DNA of 64,000 nucleotides from Acidobacteriota bacterium (GTDB lineage Bacteria > Acidobacteriota > Terriglobia > Acidiferrales > UBA7541). The notes beneath the pieces were generated by a model, which was not told the origin of the DNA, ran no database searches, and worked only from the letters and a program-made list of their open reading frames with translations. Location: the NCBI GenBank assembly GCA_013289855.1, contig JABCZD010000016.1, positions 1-64,000 of the forward strand, given 5' to 3'. Positions 34,804 through 43,576 of this stretch are shown here, one piece after another (the stretch's first letter is position 1; each line of letters starts with the position of its first letter). The position numbers and the translations under genes are program-made.

Positions 34804-37800
34804 TCAGAATAAAACCTTCAGCCCGAATTGCAGCACACGAGGATCCCGTGCCTTCAGGATCTGTCCAAAGGTGGCGTTGGAAAAGTTGCCGTCGGGATTC
34901 TCGAACTGCGTATGGTTGAAAAGATTATAGAATTCGCTGCGAAACTCCGTGTCAAAACGCTCGCTGATTCTGGTCTTCTTCGCAACCACCATATCGGTTT
35001 GGCTGAGCGCGGGGCCGCAGCACAAGGCGTGCGGCGTGTTACCGAAGGTCCCCAGGTTTGAATCACTGAAATTTGAGATGTTGAAGTAGTAGTTGCCGGC
35101 GTTGTTTTTGGGATTAAGGAATTGCACGTTGCCCGTGACCTGCGGGGTATTGGCGCTCTCAAAGAAAATGCTGCTCTCCAACTCCGTATCGTCCTGGTCC
35201 TGAATACGAATGGGGAAGCCACTCTGGTAGGTAATGATGGCGGAAAGTTGCCAGCCGTTGATGAATTTCCCGGTGATGCCCGGATGCACGGGAATGGGCA
35301 GTTCCCAAACCGGACTAAAGACAAAACGGTTTTTCGCGGAGAGCAGCGATATACCGCGTGTGGCATCAGCACTGATGGGATTCAACTCGTTCTCGAACGA
35401 TGCCCCCTGGTCGATAGCTTTGCTGAAGGTATACGACCCCTGGAACATCAGTCCGTGAGAGTAGTTCTTCTCCACCGATACTTGCAGGCCGTTGTAATTG
35501 GAATTGGCGATGGTGTTTTCCGAGAAAATGTTGCTGAACACCGGTACGCCGTCCGACGGGCAGCCAACGCCGGTAAACGGATTGCAATTGGGCGAAGAAT
35601 ACGGACGCAGTCCGACGAGTGTGATGGGCGTTCCACCAGGCGCGCCCGTGATGGTGCAAGCAGCGGGAGAGGTAGCACTGGGGCAAGGAATATTTGCTCC
35701 GTTTGTTCCAGTACCCGGAATATAGGGCAGGTGAAAGACGGAACCCGCCGGCAAAGTGAAAGAGTAGCTATTGTCCGAATCAAAGGGGCCGCAAGGCTGG
35801 TTCGGAATATTTAGATTACTAATGTCCAGGCAGGTTTTCGCATTCCCATAATCGAGATCCTGCGAGGCCAGGAGGTGGTGCGCCTGCGTGCCGACGTACG
35901 CGATGCGCAACAACATATCCTTGGTCAATTGCCGCTCGATGGTTAAGTTGTACTGTTCGGCGTATTGCGACCTTAGATGCGGCTGGAATTCGCCGAAGAG
36001 CAGCGCGGTGCGGAAAGACGACCAGTCGACGCAGCCATTGGGTCCCGCGGGATCGAAGCACGGTGTGCTCGGAGTCTGGTTGATTATGCCGTTGGAGTTG
36101 TTCGGGCTTTGCGTGCCGGATTGCGACACGAAGGGCGTATTAAATTGCGGCGAGGACAAGAACACGCTGGTGCCGAACGGCGGCTCGGCGCTGAATTGTT
36201 CCAGCACGAGTTGTTCGATCGGATTGTAGAAAATTCCGTAACCGCCGCGAATCGTGGACTTGCCCGGGCCGCCGGTGAGCTTGGCCAGCCATCCTTCCGT
36301 CCAGCTGGGGCTGTACGCCAGTCCGATGCGTGGCGCAAACCCTTTGTAATAGGTGGTGGTGAGGCCTCGGGGAACGCCCTGGTCGTTGGGAAAAACCAAG
36401 CCCAACGGGAAATAGGCGTTGTTTGGCGAGTTTTCGCCGCAGTCTTGCGAGCTCGCGTTGAGCGCGGTTTCGTTGGCTTGGGATAGGAAACACGGATATT
36501 GCGTGGTGGCCTGCCCCGGACGGAAAGTCTGCAAGCGGTTGCCATTGTCCGTGTAAGGAGTATTCAGTTCCCAGCGCAAGCCGTAATTCAACGTCAGGTT
36601 TGATTTAATCTTCCAGCTGTCTTGCGCGTACAAATACAGGCTGGTGGTGCGATCATTCTCGGCCTGTGCCGCGCCTTGCGTGAAAGTGGTAGGCACACCG
36701 AGGAAATAATCCGCGTTGGCGTTCTGGTAACCCAGATCGTTATTCGTTCCCGCGGTCTGGAAGGAATACCCGCCGTTCACGTTGAAGTACAACAATTGAT
36801 CGAAGCGCTGACGGCGAACGTCAACACCAAATTTCGTGCTGTGCTTCCCGAAGATTTTGCTGTAGTTGTCGGTCCATTGAAAGGTGTTGCCGACTTGCGG
36901 CAGCTCACCTTCACTGTTGTTGCCGATAACGAAGCCGCCACTAACGTTCACAAATGGCACGCCTTGATGCCCTGGAAGGTTTGCGGTAATCCCCGCGGTC
37001 GGATTGTTGGGGTCTGAGAAGCAATTCGCGGTCGGCACAGCCGCGCCGCAAGAGTCATGCACGCTGGGGAGGATATTCACGGGATGGTTGAGGTCGCCCT
37101 GCCCTTCCCGGAAGTAGACAAAGCGGAATTCGTTAACCGCGGTAGAGCCCAGCGTCCAGGTATGGCCGATATTCCACTGCTGAACGCGCGTCTTGAAAAG
37201 TGCTCCGAATCCCGGCAAATTCGCGCCAGCGCCCTGGAAATTGGAAAACGGCTCGGTTTCGGAATCGTTGTTGAAGTAGTAGTAGACGCTCAGTTGCATC
37301 GACGGAGCTATGGCGTAGTCGTAACGAACGGTAAATTGGTTGCTGGTGTCGCTCAGAACCGGTGACCCGGTAAACGTCCCGACTCCGAACGGAGCCACGT
37401 AATTATTGTAAAGCGCCTGCGCTGTGGGATCGAAACAAGCGGTAGGAACCACGCTGTTGGGAAAGATACTAGCGTACGGGGTGTTCGGCACGATGGGCGC
37501 ACCGCCGATCGCGGTAACCGCCTGTTGACACGTCTGGCCATTACCGCCCGTTCTATTCGCCAGCTGCGTCGCGAAGGTTTGGTCAGTCAGAACTCCGCCA
37601 AGCCCGCCGCCGGGACCGAAGTTGCCAGCGGCTTCATCGGCGGTCGGGAGAAACACTTGCCCCGACGAGATGCCCTGCCGCAAGCGATTCCCCTCGTACG
37701 ACCCGAAGGCGAACATCTTGTTTTTCACGATGGGCACGCCGAGGGTGGCGCCAAACTGATTCTGCTTATAGTCCGGAACGCCGGAATCGAAAAATCCCTT

Positions 37801-38637
37801 GGTATTCAAGACGTCGTTGCGAATAAATTCGTAAAAATCGCCGTGAATGTCATTGGTGCCGGATTTGGTGACCACGTTGACCACCGAGCCGGAATTTCTG
37901 CCGTACTCGGCGTCGAAGGTGTTGGTCAGCACGCGAAATTCCGAGATGGCATCGGGCGACGGCTGAATCGCGGGACCGTTGACGAAGAGGTCGTTGCCAT
38001 CGCCGCCGTTGACCATGTAATTGTTGGAACGCCCGCGGCCGCCGTTGACGGAGACGACGCCCGGATTATCGCTGCCGTAAAAAAGATCCGCGCCGAGCTG
38101 TGATTGCACGCCGGGCTGCAGTTGCAGCAACTGGTAAGTATTTCGCGTGCTTAACGGAAGTTCGGTTACGGCTCGGTCCGTCATTACCGCGCCGAGCTGC
38201 GTGGTGGTGGTGTCGATCACCGCGGAGGCGCCGGAGACTTCCACGGTTTCTGTAGCGCCGCCAACCTGCAGGGAGACGTCCACTCCCACAATTTGGTCAA
38301 GGTTAAGCGGGATGCCCTTGCGGACGTACTTTTTGAAACCTGTGACAGTGACCTCGATTTCGTAAGTGCCAACGGGGACTTCGAGAAAAAGATATTCGCC
38401 GGAAGCGTCGGTTTGCGCTTCACGGACTTTATTGGTTCCCTCGTTGGTCAGTATGACCTTGGCGGCGGCAACCGCCGCGCCGCTGTTATCCGTGACCGTA
38501 CCGCGGAAGCGGCCGCCGGTGCTCTGCGCAGCCGCGTTGGGCGCGGCGATGAGCACGCTACAGACCATCAGCAAGAATGCCAAAAGAAAACTCAGAAAGG
38601 ACGCGCGCGCGGACGAACAGCCCCTTGCTACCCTCAT
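34804..38637 (-). CDS. TonB-dependent receptor 2 (Oar-like)
   Basis: A 1277-residue outer-membrane receptor: signal peptide 1 to about 38 (FLLAFLLMVCSVLIAAPNAAAQ), carboxypeptidase-regulatory domain (GRFRGTVTDNSGAAVAAAKV), plug (TELPLSTRNTYQLLQLQPGV, then NNYMVNGGDGND) and a long barrel ending in LQFGLKVLF. The organisation is the same as in receptor 1, but the two are only moderately alike. The ATG at 38637 is preferred because GGGGGTGGG precedes it, echoing the ribosome site of receptor 1; an ATG 15 bp upstream is also possible. It lies 177 bp upstream of the aminotransferase operon on the same strand and divergent from the MerR-XRE-cupin regulator and Pot genes, so it may bring the nitrogenous substrate through the outer membrane. 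Confidence 0.92.
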   Translation of the reverse strand: MRVARGCSSARASFLSFLLAFLLMVCSVLIAAPNAAAQSTGGRFRGTVTDNSGAAVAAAKVILTNEGTNKVREAQTDASGEYLFLEVPVGTYEIEVTVTGFKKYVRKGIPLNLDQIVGVDVSLQVGGATETVEVSGASAVIDTTTTQLGAVMTDRAVTELPLSTRNTYQLLQLQPGVQSQLGADLFYGSDNPGVVSVNGGRGRSNNYMVNGGDGNDLFVNGPAIQPSPDAISEFRVLTNTFDAEYGRNSGSVVNVVTKSGTNDIHGDFYEFIRNDVLNTKGFFDSGVPDYKQNQFGATLGVPIVKNKMFAFGSYEGNRLRQGISSGQVFLPTADEAAGNFGPGGGLGGVLTDQTFATQLANRTGGNGQTCQQAVTAIGGAPIVPNTPYASIFPNSVVPTACFDPTAQALYNNYVAPFGVGTFTGSPVLSDTSNQFTVRYDYAIAPSMQLSVYYYFNNDSETEPFSNFQGAGANLPGFGALFKTRVQQWNIGHTWTLGSTAVNEFRFVYFREGQGDLNHPVNILPSVHDSCGAAVPTANCFSDPNNPTAGITANLPGHQGVPFVNVSGGFVIGNNSEGELPQVGNTFQWTDNYSKIFGKHSTKFGVDVRRQRFDQLLYFNVNGGYSFQTAGTNNDLGYQNANADYFLGVPTTFTQGAAQAENDRTTSLYLYAQDSWKIKSNLTLNYGLRWELNTPYTDNGNRLQTFRPGQATTQYPCFLSQANETALNASSQDCGENSPNNAYFPLGLVFPNDQGVPRGLTTTYYKGFAPRIGLAYSPSWTEGWLAKLTGGPGKSTIRGGYGIFYNPIEQLVLEQFSAEPPFGTSVFLSSPQFNTPFVSQSGTQSPNNSNGIINQTPSTPCFDPAGPNGCVDWSSFRTALLFGEFQPHLRSQYAEQYNLTIERQLTKDMLLRIAYVGTQAHHLLASQDLDYGNAKTCLDISNLNIPNQPCGPFDSDNSYSFTLPAGSVFHLPYIPGTGTNGANIPCPSATSPAACTITGAPGGTPITLVGLRPYSSPNCNPFTGVGCPSDGVPVFSNIFSENTIANSNYNGLQVSVEKNYSHGLMFQGSYTFSKAIDQGASFENELNPISADATRGISLLSAKNRFVFSPVWELPIPVHPGITGKFINGWQLSAIITYQSGFPIRIQDQDDTELESSIFFESANTPQVTGNVQFLNPKNNAGNYYFNISNFSDSNLGTFGNTPHALCCGPALSQTDMVVAKKTRISERFDTEFRSEFYNLFNHTQFENPDGNFSNATFGQILKARDPRVLQFGLKVLF

Positions 38638-38707
38638 GTGACCCACCCCCATGTGAACTTACCCCTGTGCAGCCGAAAAATTTCTTTTGCGTACTTATTC
38701 TTCGAGG

Positions 38708-38736
38708 TTGCTGCGATTACCGAACCTTACTATAAT
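38708..38736 (+). promoter_or_regulatory. Promoter of the regulator/Pot operon
   Basis: -35 TTGCTG (38708-38713), a 17-bp spacer and a perfect -10 TATAAT (38731-38736). It lies 28 bp before the GTG start of the MerR-XRE-cupin gene, in the 127-bp region shared with TonB receptor 2. Confidence 0.7.
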
Positions 38737-38764
38737 CCCGCAAACTTAGAGAAAGCCGGGACCG

Positions 38765-39595
38765 GTGTCAAGCAGAAAGAATTCATGCGATAAATCGGCA
38801 AATCGCGGGCCGGCGCGCGCGCTGCGCATCAGCGAAGTGGCGGGCCGCGTGGGCATCTCTTCTTCGGCGCTGCGGGCGTGGGAGATTCTGGGGCTGGTTT
38901 CGCCGCAGCGCACCGCCAGCCGCTACCGCGTGTACAGCGAAGCGGACGTGCGGCTGCTGCAGCGCGCGGTATTTTTGCGGCGCGCTCGCGGGTTGAATCC
39001 CGCGGCCATCGTGCACGAATTGAAACGCCAGGGCGTGGTTACGCACTCGGCGGAAGCGGCGTCGTTGCCGGGCCAGCGCTTTCGCCGGCTGCGGGCGCGC
39101 CGCGGACTTTCGCTGGCGCAGGTGGCGCAGGCTACCGGCGTGTCCATCGGATTCCTCAGCGCGCTGGAACGCGGACAAATGCGCGCTTCCGTGGCCACGC
39201 TGCGGCGCGTGGCGCGCTTTTACCGCACCAACATTCTTTCCTTCTTCGAGGCGGCCGAGGAAAATCCGCGAGTGGTGCGGCGGCAGCAGCGCAAAATTCT
39301 GGAGACCGCGCCGGGCGTGCGCATGGAACTGCTGGCCTGGGGACGCACGGCCATGGAGCCGCACCTGTTCCGCATCAAGCCGGGCGGCGGCAGCGGCGAA
39401 TCCTACGCGCACGAAGGCGAGGAGTTTCTACACGTCTTGCGCGGGCAATTTGAGATTTGGCTGGGCGCGAACGAACATCATCTGCTGAAAACCGGGGACA
39501 GTTTGTATTTTGAAAGTTCCACGCCGCATCGCTGGAAAAATCCTGGTCGCGCGGAGACGTCGCTGTTGTGGATTAATACGCCGCCGACGTTTTGA
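38765..39595 (+). CDS. Transcriptional regulator with MerR + XRE + cupin domains
   Basis: A 276-residue protein with three modules. A MerR-type winged helix lies at about 20-90 (LRISEVAGRVGISSSALRAWE, then GLVSPQRTASRYRVYSEADV). A Cro/XRE helix-turn-helix lies at about 105-160 (FRRLRARRGLSLAQVAQATG, then VSIGFLSALERGQMRASVATL). A C-terminal cupin lies at about 190-272 (YAHEGEEFLHVLRGQFEIWL, DSLYFESSTPHRW). XRE-cupin proteins include PuuR, the putrescine-utilisation repressor; the extra MerR domain is unusual. The GTG start at 38765 has a good promoter in front. It is the first gene of the run that continues with PotDABC and is divergent from TonB receptor 2, so it is the probable local regulator, sensing a polyamine or aldehyde through the cupin (inference). 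Confidence 0.85.
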   Translation: MSSRKNSCDKSANRGPARALRISEVAGRVGISSSALRAWEILGLVSPQRTASRYRVYSEADVRLLQRAVFLRRARGLNPAAIVHELKRQGVVTHSAEAASLPGQRFRRLRARRGLSLAQVAQATGVSIGFLSALERGQMRASVATLRRVARFYRTNILSFFEAAEENPRVVRRQQRKILETAPGVRMELLAWGRTAMEPHLFRIKPGGGSGESYAHEGEEFLHVLRGQFEIWLGANEHHLLKTGDSLYFESSTPHRWKNPGRAETSLLWINTPPTF

Positions 39596-39629
39596 CGCCG
39601 GCGTTCTAAAAGGGTGTTGAGGGATAAAC

Positions 39630-40691
39630 ATGAAACGCTTTGCCGTCGCTTTTGGAATGTTGTTCGCGGTGATTTGCTGCGCGGCTTGTCAGAAAAAAGA
39701 AGAAACCCTGAGCCTGCTGGTGTGGGAAGGGTACGCCGACCCGAGTTTCGTGCGCGCTTTCGAGCAGGCGCACCATTGCAAAGTGGTGGCGTCGTACATG
39801 GGCTCGAGCGACGAACTGGTGGCCAAGCTGCGTGGAGGTAGCGCCGCGAACTATGATGTGATCTCGCCGTCCAGCGATGTCGCAGCGTCCATCGTGCACA
39901 GCGGGTTGGCCGCGCCACTGGACGTTTCCAAGCTACCCTCTTATCCGCAACTTTCCGCGAAACTGCGCGACATGCCGCTCGTGAAATTCGACGGCAAAAT
40001 TTTTGGCGTGCCATTTGTGTGGGGACCGAATCCGCTGCTGTACGACACAACCGCGTTCGCTCAGCCGCCTCCATCGTGGAACGTGCTATGGGATCCTGCG
40101 CTGAAAGGCAAAATTTCCGCGTGGGACGATCTTTCCAGCGTGTACATGGCCGCCCAAGTGCTCGGTTACGACCAGCCGGATCCTTCGCAGATTTACAATT
40201 TGACCGACTCGCAGCTCGAAGCGGTTAAGAAGAAATTGATCGAGCTGAAACCGAATATCCGCAAACTGTGGAGCACCGGAGGCGAATTGACCAACCTTTT
40301 TCAAAATCACGAAATCGTAGCCGCCATGGGCTGGCCGTTGATGACCAACGATCTGCGCAAGCTGCACTTTCCCATCGGCGAAACTATTCCCAAGGAAAAC
40401 ACCACCGGATGGATCGACCACCTGATGATTACCTCCGCCAGTTCGCACAAGGAATTGGCGCAAGCCTTTCTGGCGTACATGATCGAAGCGCAAACGCAGA
40501 AGCAAGTTACCGACGTGACGCACTACACGCCGGCGAATCCCACCGCGGCGCAATTTATGACCGACGAAGAAAAGAAGATACTGCATCTCGACAATCCCGA
40601 CGCGTATATGCAGCGCATTTATTTTTGGCAGGATGTGCCGCGGCGCGCAAAGTACAACGAAATCTGGAACGAGGTCAAGGCCGCGCAGTGA
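39630..40691 (+). CDS. potD: Spermidine/putrescine-type ABC substrate-binding lipoprotein
   Basis: A 353-residue PotD/PotF-like binding protein. The N-terminal signal (MKRFAVAFGMLFAVICC) is followed by a lipobox-like AACQ, so it is likely a lipoprotein. The mature part starts ETLSLLVWEGYADPSFVRAF, and polyamine-binding-protein motifs such as YDVISPSSDVAASIV, FGVPFVWGPNPLLYDT, AMGWPLMTNDL and TTGWIDHLMI follow. It would capture putrescine, spermidine or a related cation in the periplasm and deliver it to PotBC. It starts 34 bp after the regulator, and its stop overlaps the GTG start of potA, so the genes form one operon. Confidence 0.9.
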   Translation: MKRFAVAFGMLFAVICCAACQKKEETLSLLVWEGYADPSFVRAFEQAHHCKVVASYMGSSDELVAKLRGGSAANYDVISPSSDVAASIVHSGLAAPLDVSKLPSYPQLSAKLRDMPLVKFDGKIFGVPFVWGPNPLLYDTTAFAQPPPSWNVLWDPALKGKISAWDDLSSVYMAAQVLGYDQPDPSQIYNLTDSQLEAVKKKLIELKPNIRKLWSTGGELTNLFQNHEIVAAMGWPLMTNDLRKLHFPIGETIPKENTTGWIDHLMITSASSHKELAQAFLAYMIEAQTQKQVTDVTHYTPANPTAAQFMTDEEKKILHLDNPDAYMQRIYFWQDVPRRAKYNEIWNEVKAAQ

Positions 40692-41767
40692 GCGCCTCTG
40701 TTGCTAACGGGTCTCATGTGAACGTCGCTGCGGGCGGGACGCTGCTTGAAGTGCGTTCGGTGGCCAAGAAATTTGGCGCGGCAACCGTTTTGAAAAACAT
40801 TTCGCTGGATATTGCCGCGGGCGAATTTCTGACGCTGCTGGGTGAAAGCGGTTCCGGAAAAACAACGCTGCTGCGTTTGATCGCGGGATTCGAGGCTCCA
40901 ACTTCCGGCGAAATCTGGATGAGCGGCCAACGGCTGGACACGCTGCCGCCTTATCGCCGGCCGGTGAACACGGTGTTTCAGCACTACGCGCTCTTCCCGC
41001 ACATGAGCGTGCAGGAAAATGTGGCGTATGGATTGCACGTAAAGGGGACCGCCGCCGGCGAAGCCACCAGCCGCGCGGAGGAAGCTCTGCGCATGGTGAA
41101 GATGCACGAGTTTGCCGGTGCGCGTCCCGCGAAACTCAGCGGCGGGCAACAACAGCGCGTGGCCCTGGCGCGCGCGCTGGTAAATCGTCCGCAATTATTG
41201 CTGCTCGATGAGCCGCTTTCCGCGCTGGACGCCAACCTGCGCAAACAGATGCAGAGTGAACTGAAATCGCTGCAGCGCGAACTGGGAATTACATTTCTCT
41301 TCGTCACCCACGATCAAGAAGAGGCCATGGCGCTTTCCGATCGCATCGCGCTGTTGCGCGGCGGCGCGCTGGAACAGATCGCTTCGCCGCGAGAAATTTA
41401 CGGCCACCCCGCTACCGCCTACGCGGCGCAGTTCATAGGACAAACGAATTTGTTGCACGCCGATGTTCGCGGCGGATGGGCGGTTTGCGGAGCGCTGCGC
41501 TGGCCCACAGGCGAAGCCGACGGTCCGGCGATTTTCTCGCTGCGCCCGGAAGTAATCGCTTGCGCGCGCGGTGATGAGGCTTCCGCGGGCGCCGTGGCAT
41601 TTCGCGGCGTGGTCCGCCAGCAACTTTTCGGCGGTGCCAATGAAACTCTCGAAATCGCCTGCGGCCCGGAGCAAATTCTGCGCGTGCGTATCCCCGCCGC
41701 CGAACCGCTAAGCGGCGAGCACACTTTCACATTTTTCCCGGCGGATGCCATTCGCGTAAGAGCTTGA
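40688..41767 (+). CDS. potA: Polyamine-type ABC transporter ATP-binding protein
   Basis: A 359-residue ATPase: Walker A GESGSGKTT, Q-loop FQHYALFPHMSV, ABC signature KLSGGQQQRVALARAL, Walker B LLLLDEPLSALD and H-loop FVTHDQEEAMALSDR. The C-terminal TOBE-like domain (about 280-359, SLRPEVIACARGDEAS) is typical of PotA/UgpC-type importers. The GTG at 40688 overlaps the potD stop (GTGA), indicating coupled translation. It energises the PotBC permease. A 95-bp gap separates it from potB. Confidence 0.93.
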   Translation: MSASVANGSHVNVAAGGTLLEVRSVAKKFGAATVLKNISLDIAAGEFLTLLGESGSGKTTLLRLIAGFEAPTSGEIWMSGQRLDTLPPYRRPVNTVFQHYALFPHMSVQENVAYGLHVKGTAAGEATSRAEEALRMVKMHEFAGARPAKLSGGQQQRVALARALVNRPQLLLLDEPLSALDANLRKQMQSELKSLQRELGITFLFVTHDQEEAMALSDRIALLRGGALEQIASPREIYGHPATAYAAQFIGQTNLLHADVRGGWAVCGALRWPTGEADGPAIFSLRPEVIACARGDEASAGAVAFRGVVRQQLFGGANETLEIACGPEQILRVRIPAAEPLSGEHTFTFFPADAIRVRA

Positions 41768-41862
41768 TGGGATGTGCGCACCGTAAGTAACGCGTTGGTA
41801 TTCACACGGAGCGCAGGAAAAGTTCGATGATCGAGAGTTCTTAGCCAACGTTCGTTAATGCA

Positions 41863-42708
41863 ATGTATTCGCGCGCCTATAAATCGCTAGTCTCGCTCCC
41901 GCCGCTTCTGTGGGTGGGCATTTTTTTGCTCCTGCCCTACGCGCTGATGTTCGTGCACAGCTTCTGGATGGTGCGCGACGGCTTCATCGTGCATCACTGG
42001 AATCTGGATAACTACGCCGCGCTGTTCACCAAGCCGGTGTATTTGCAGGTGTTGCTGCGCACGATGCGCATCGCGGCCAGCGTCACGCTGTGTTCTCTGC
42101 TGCTGGGCTACCCGCTGGCCTACTACTTATCTTTTCACGCCGGCACGCGTAAGGAACTGCTCTATCAACTGGTGATCGTCCCGCTGTGGGTCAGTTATCT
42201 AGTTCGTGGATATGCCTGGAAAACGATTCTCGGCAGCACCGGCGTACTAAACGGTTTCCTGCAATACGCACATATCACGCACGCGCCCGTCGGCTTTTTA
42301 CTCTACAGCCCGTTCGCCGTGGTGCTGATGCTCACGCACATTTACACGCCGTTCGTGTTTCTGCCGATTTACGCGGCGTTGGAGACCATCCCGCGCCCAC
42401 TGCTCGAAGCTTCGCAGGATCTCGGCGCCACTCCCGGCAAAACGTTTCGCCGCATTATCTTGCCGCTTTCCATGCCCGGACTGCTGGCCGGCGCCACGTT
42501 TGCCTTCGTGCTTTCTCTCGGCGACTTCCTGGCCCCGCTGCTCGTCGGCGGCGCGTCCGGGACCATGATTGCCAACGTGGTGCAGAGCCTTTTCGGCGCG
42601 GCGTACGATTGGCCGCTGGGCGCGGCGGTTTCCGTCTGCATTCTTATGCTGACCTTAGCTTTGTTGTTTTTCACCGAAACGTTTGAGAAGCGCTGGTCCT
42701 TTAAATAA
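41863..42708 (+). CDS. potB: Polyamine-type ABC transporter permease, PotB-like
   Basis: A 281-residue permease with six hydrophobic segments (first LPPLLWVGIFLLLPYALMF). It has the cytoplasmic EAA loop that docks with the ATPase (LLEASQDLGATPGKTFRRII) and the PotB-typical PLWVSYLVRGYAWKTILG. It forms the inner-membrane channel with PotC. The start ATG follows a 95-bp gap after potA and has a poor ribosome site, so it may depend on read-through translation or a weak site. Confidence 0.9.
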   Translation: MYSRAYKSLVSLPPLLWVGIFLLLPYALMFVHSFWMVRDGFIVHHWNLDNYAALFTKPVYLQVLLRTMRIAASVTLCSLLLGYPLAYYLSFHAGTRKELLYQLVIVPLWVSYLVRGYAWKTILGSTGVLNGFLQYAHITHAPVGFLLYSPFAVVLMLTHIYTPFVFLPIYAALETIPRPLLEASQDLGATPGKTFRRIILPLSMPGLLAGATFAFVLSLGDFLAPLLVGGASGTMIANVVQSLFGAAYDWPLGAAVSVCILMLTLALLFFTETFEKRWSFK

Positions 42709-42720
42709 CTGGGCCAAAAA

Positions 42721-43521
42721 ATGCAAGCCGCTACTCCAAGTCGACGCCAGCCCGCGCTCAGCGCATACGCAATGTTCGTTTTCGCGTTCATCTATCTTCC
42801 CGTCGTTGTGCTGATCGCCTATTCCTTCAATCGCGACGGCGTCGGTGGCTTCCCGCCGCGCCACTTCACGCTGCATTGGTATGGACAATTGTTTGGCGAT
42901 TCCGCGATCTGGGACGCTGTGCTCAACAGCCTGCTGGTGGCCGCGGGCAGCGTGGCTCTGGCGCTCACCCTCGGCCTGCTCGCGGCGCTCGCGCTGGACC
43001 GCGCCAGCTTTCCCGGCAAGGCGCTATTTCGCCGGCTGGTCCTGCTGCCGCTGATTCTTCCCGGCATCATCACGGGATTGTCGTTGCTGATGTTTGCGGT
43101 ATTCGTGAACGCCCCGCTGAACCTGCTGACGGTTTTCTTCGGCCATGGCACCGCGCTTATTTCCGTAGCCACTACGGAACTCTTCGCCGGTCTGCAAAAA
43201 CTGGATCGCGCGCAGGAAGAAGCCTCGCTCGACCTGGGCGCCACGCCATGGCAAACCTTCTGGCGCATCACGCTACCGAATCTGAAACTTTCGCTGATAG
43301 CCGCGGGTCTGCTGATTTTCACGCTGTCCATGGACGAAATCGCCGTCACTTTTTTTCTGATTGGGCGCGACAATACGTTGCCCATGGAGATCTGGGGCCG
43401 CTTGCGTCAGGGCATGACCCCGGAGATCAACGCCATCTCCACGCTGATTTTTGTCGTTTCCGTGGCGCTCATCAGCATCTGGTATCGCCTGCGGACGCGC
43501 ACGCTGCGCGACGTGAGCTGA
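42721..43521 (+). CDS. potC: Polyamine-type ABC transporter permease, PotC-like
   Basis: A 266-residue permease, six membrane segments, starting with MFVFAFIYLPVVVLIAYSFN, which is typical of PotC. The EAA loop is EEASLDLGATPWQTFWRITL. The MDEIAVTFFLIGRDNTLPM segment is characteristic of the PotC/PotI group. It starts 12 bp after potB and completes the PotDABC set. Confidence 0.92.
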   Translation: MQAATPSRRQPALSAYAMFVFAFIYLPVVVLIAYSFNRDGVGGFPPRHFTLHWYGQLFGDSAIWDAVLNSLLVAAGSVALALTLGLLAALALDRASFPGKALFRRLVLLPLILPGIITGLSLLMFAVFVNAPLNLLTVFFGHGTALISVATTELFAGLQKLDRAQEEASLDLGATPWQTFWRITLPNLKLSLIAAGLLIFTLSMDEIAVTFFLIGRDNTLPMEIWGRLRQGMTPEINAISTLIFVVSVALISIWYRLRTRTLRDVS

Positions 43522-43576
43522 ATTTTCGTGGTCGGTGATTAAAACTTTCTAGCTGTAGACCCTTGGGAGGAATTAC

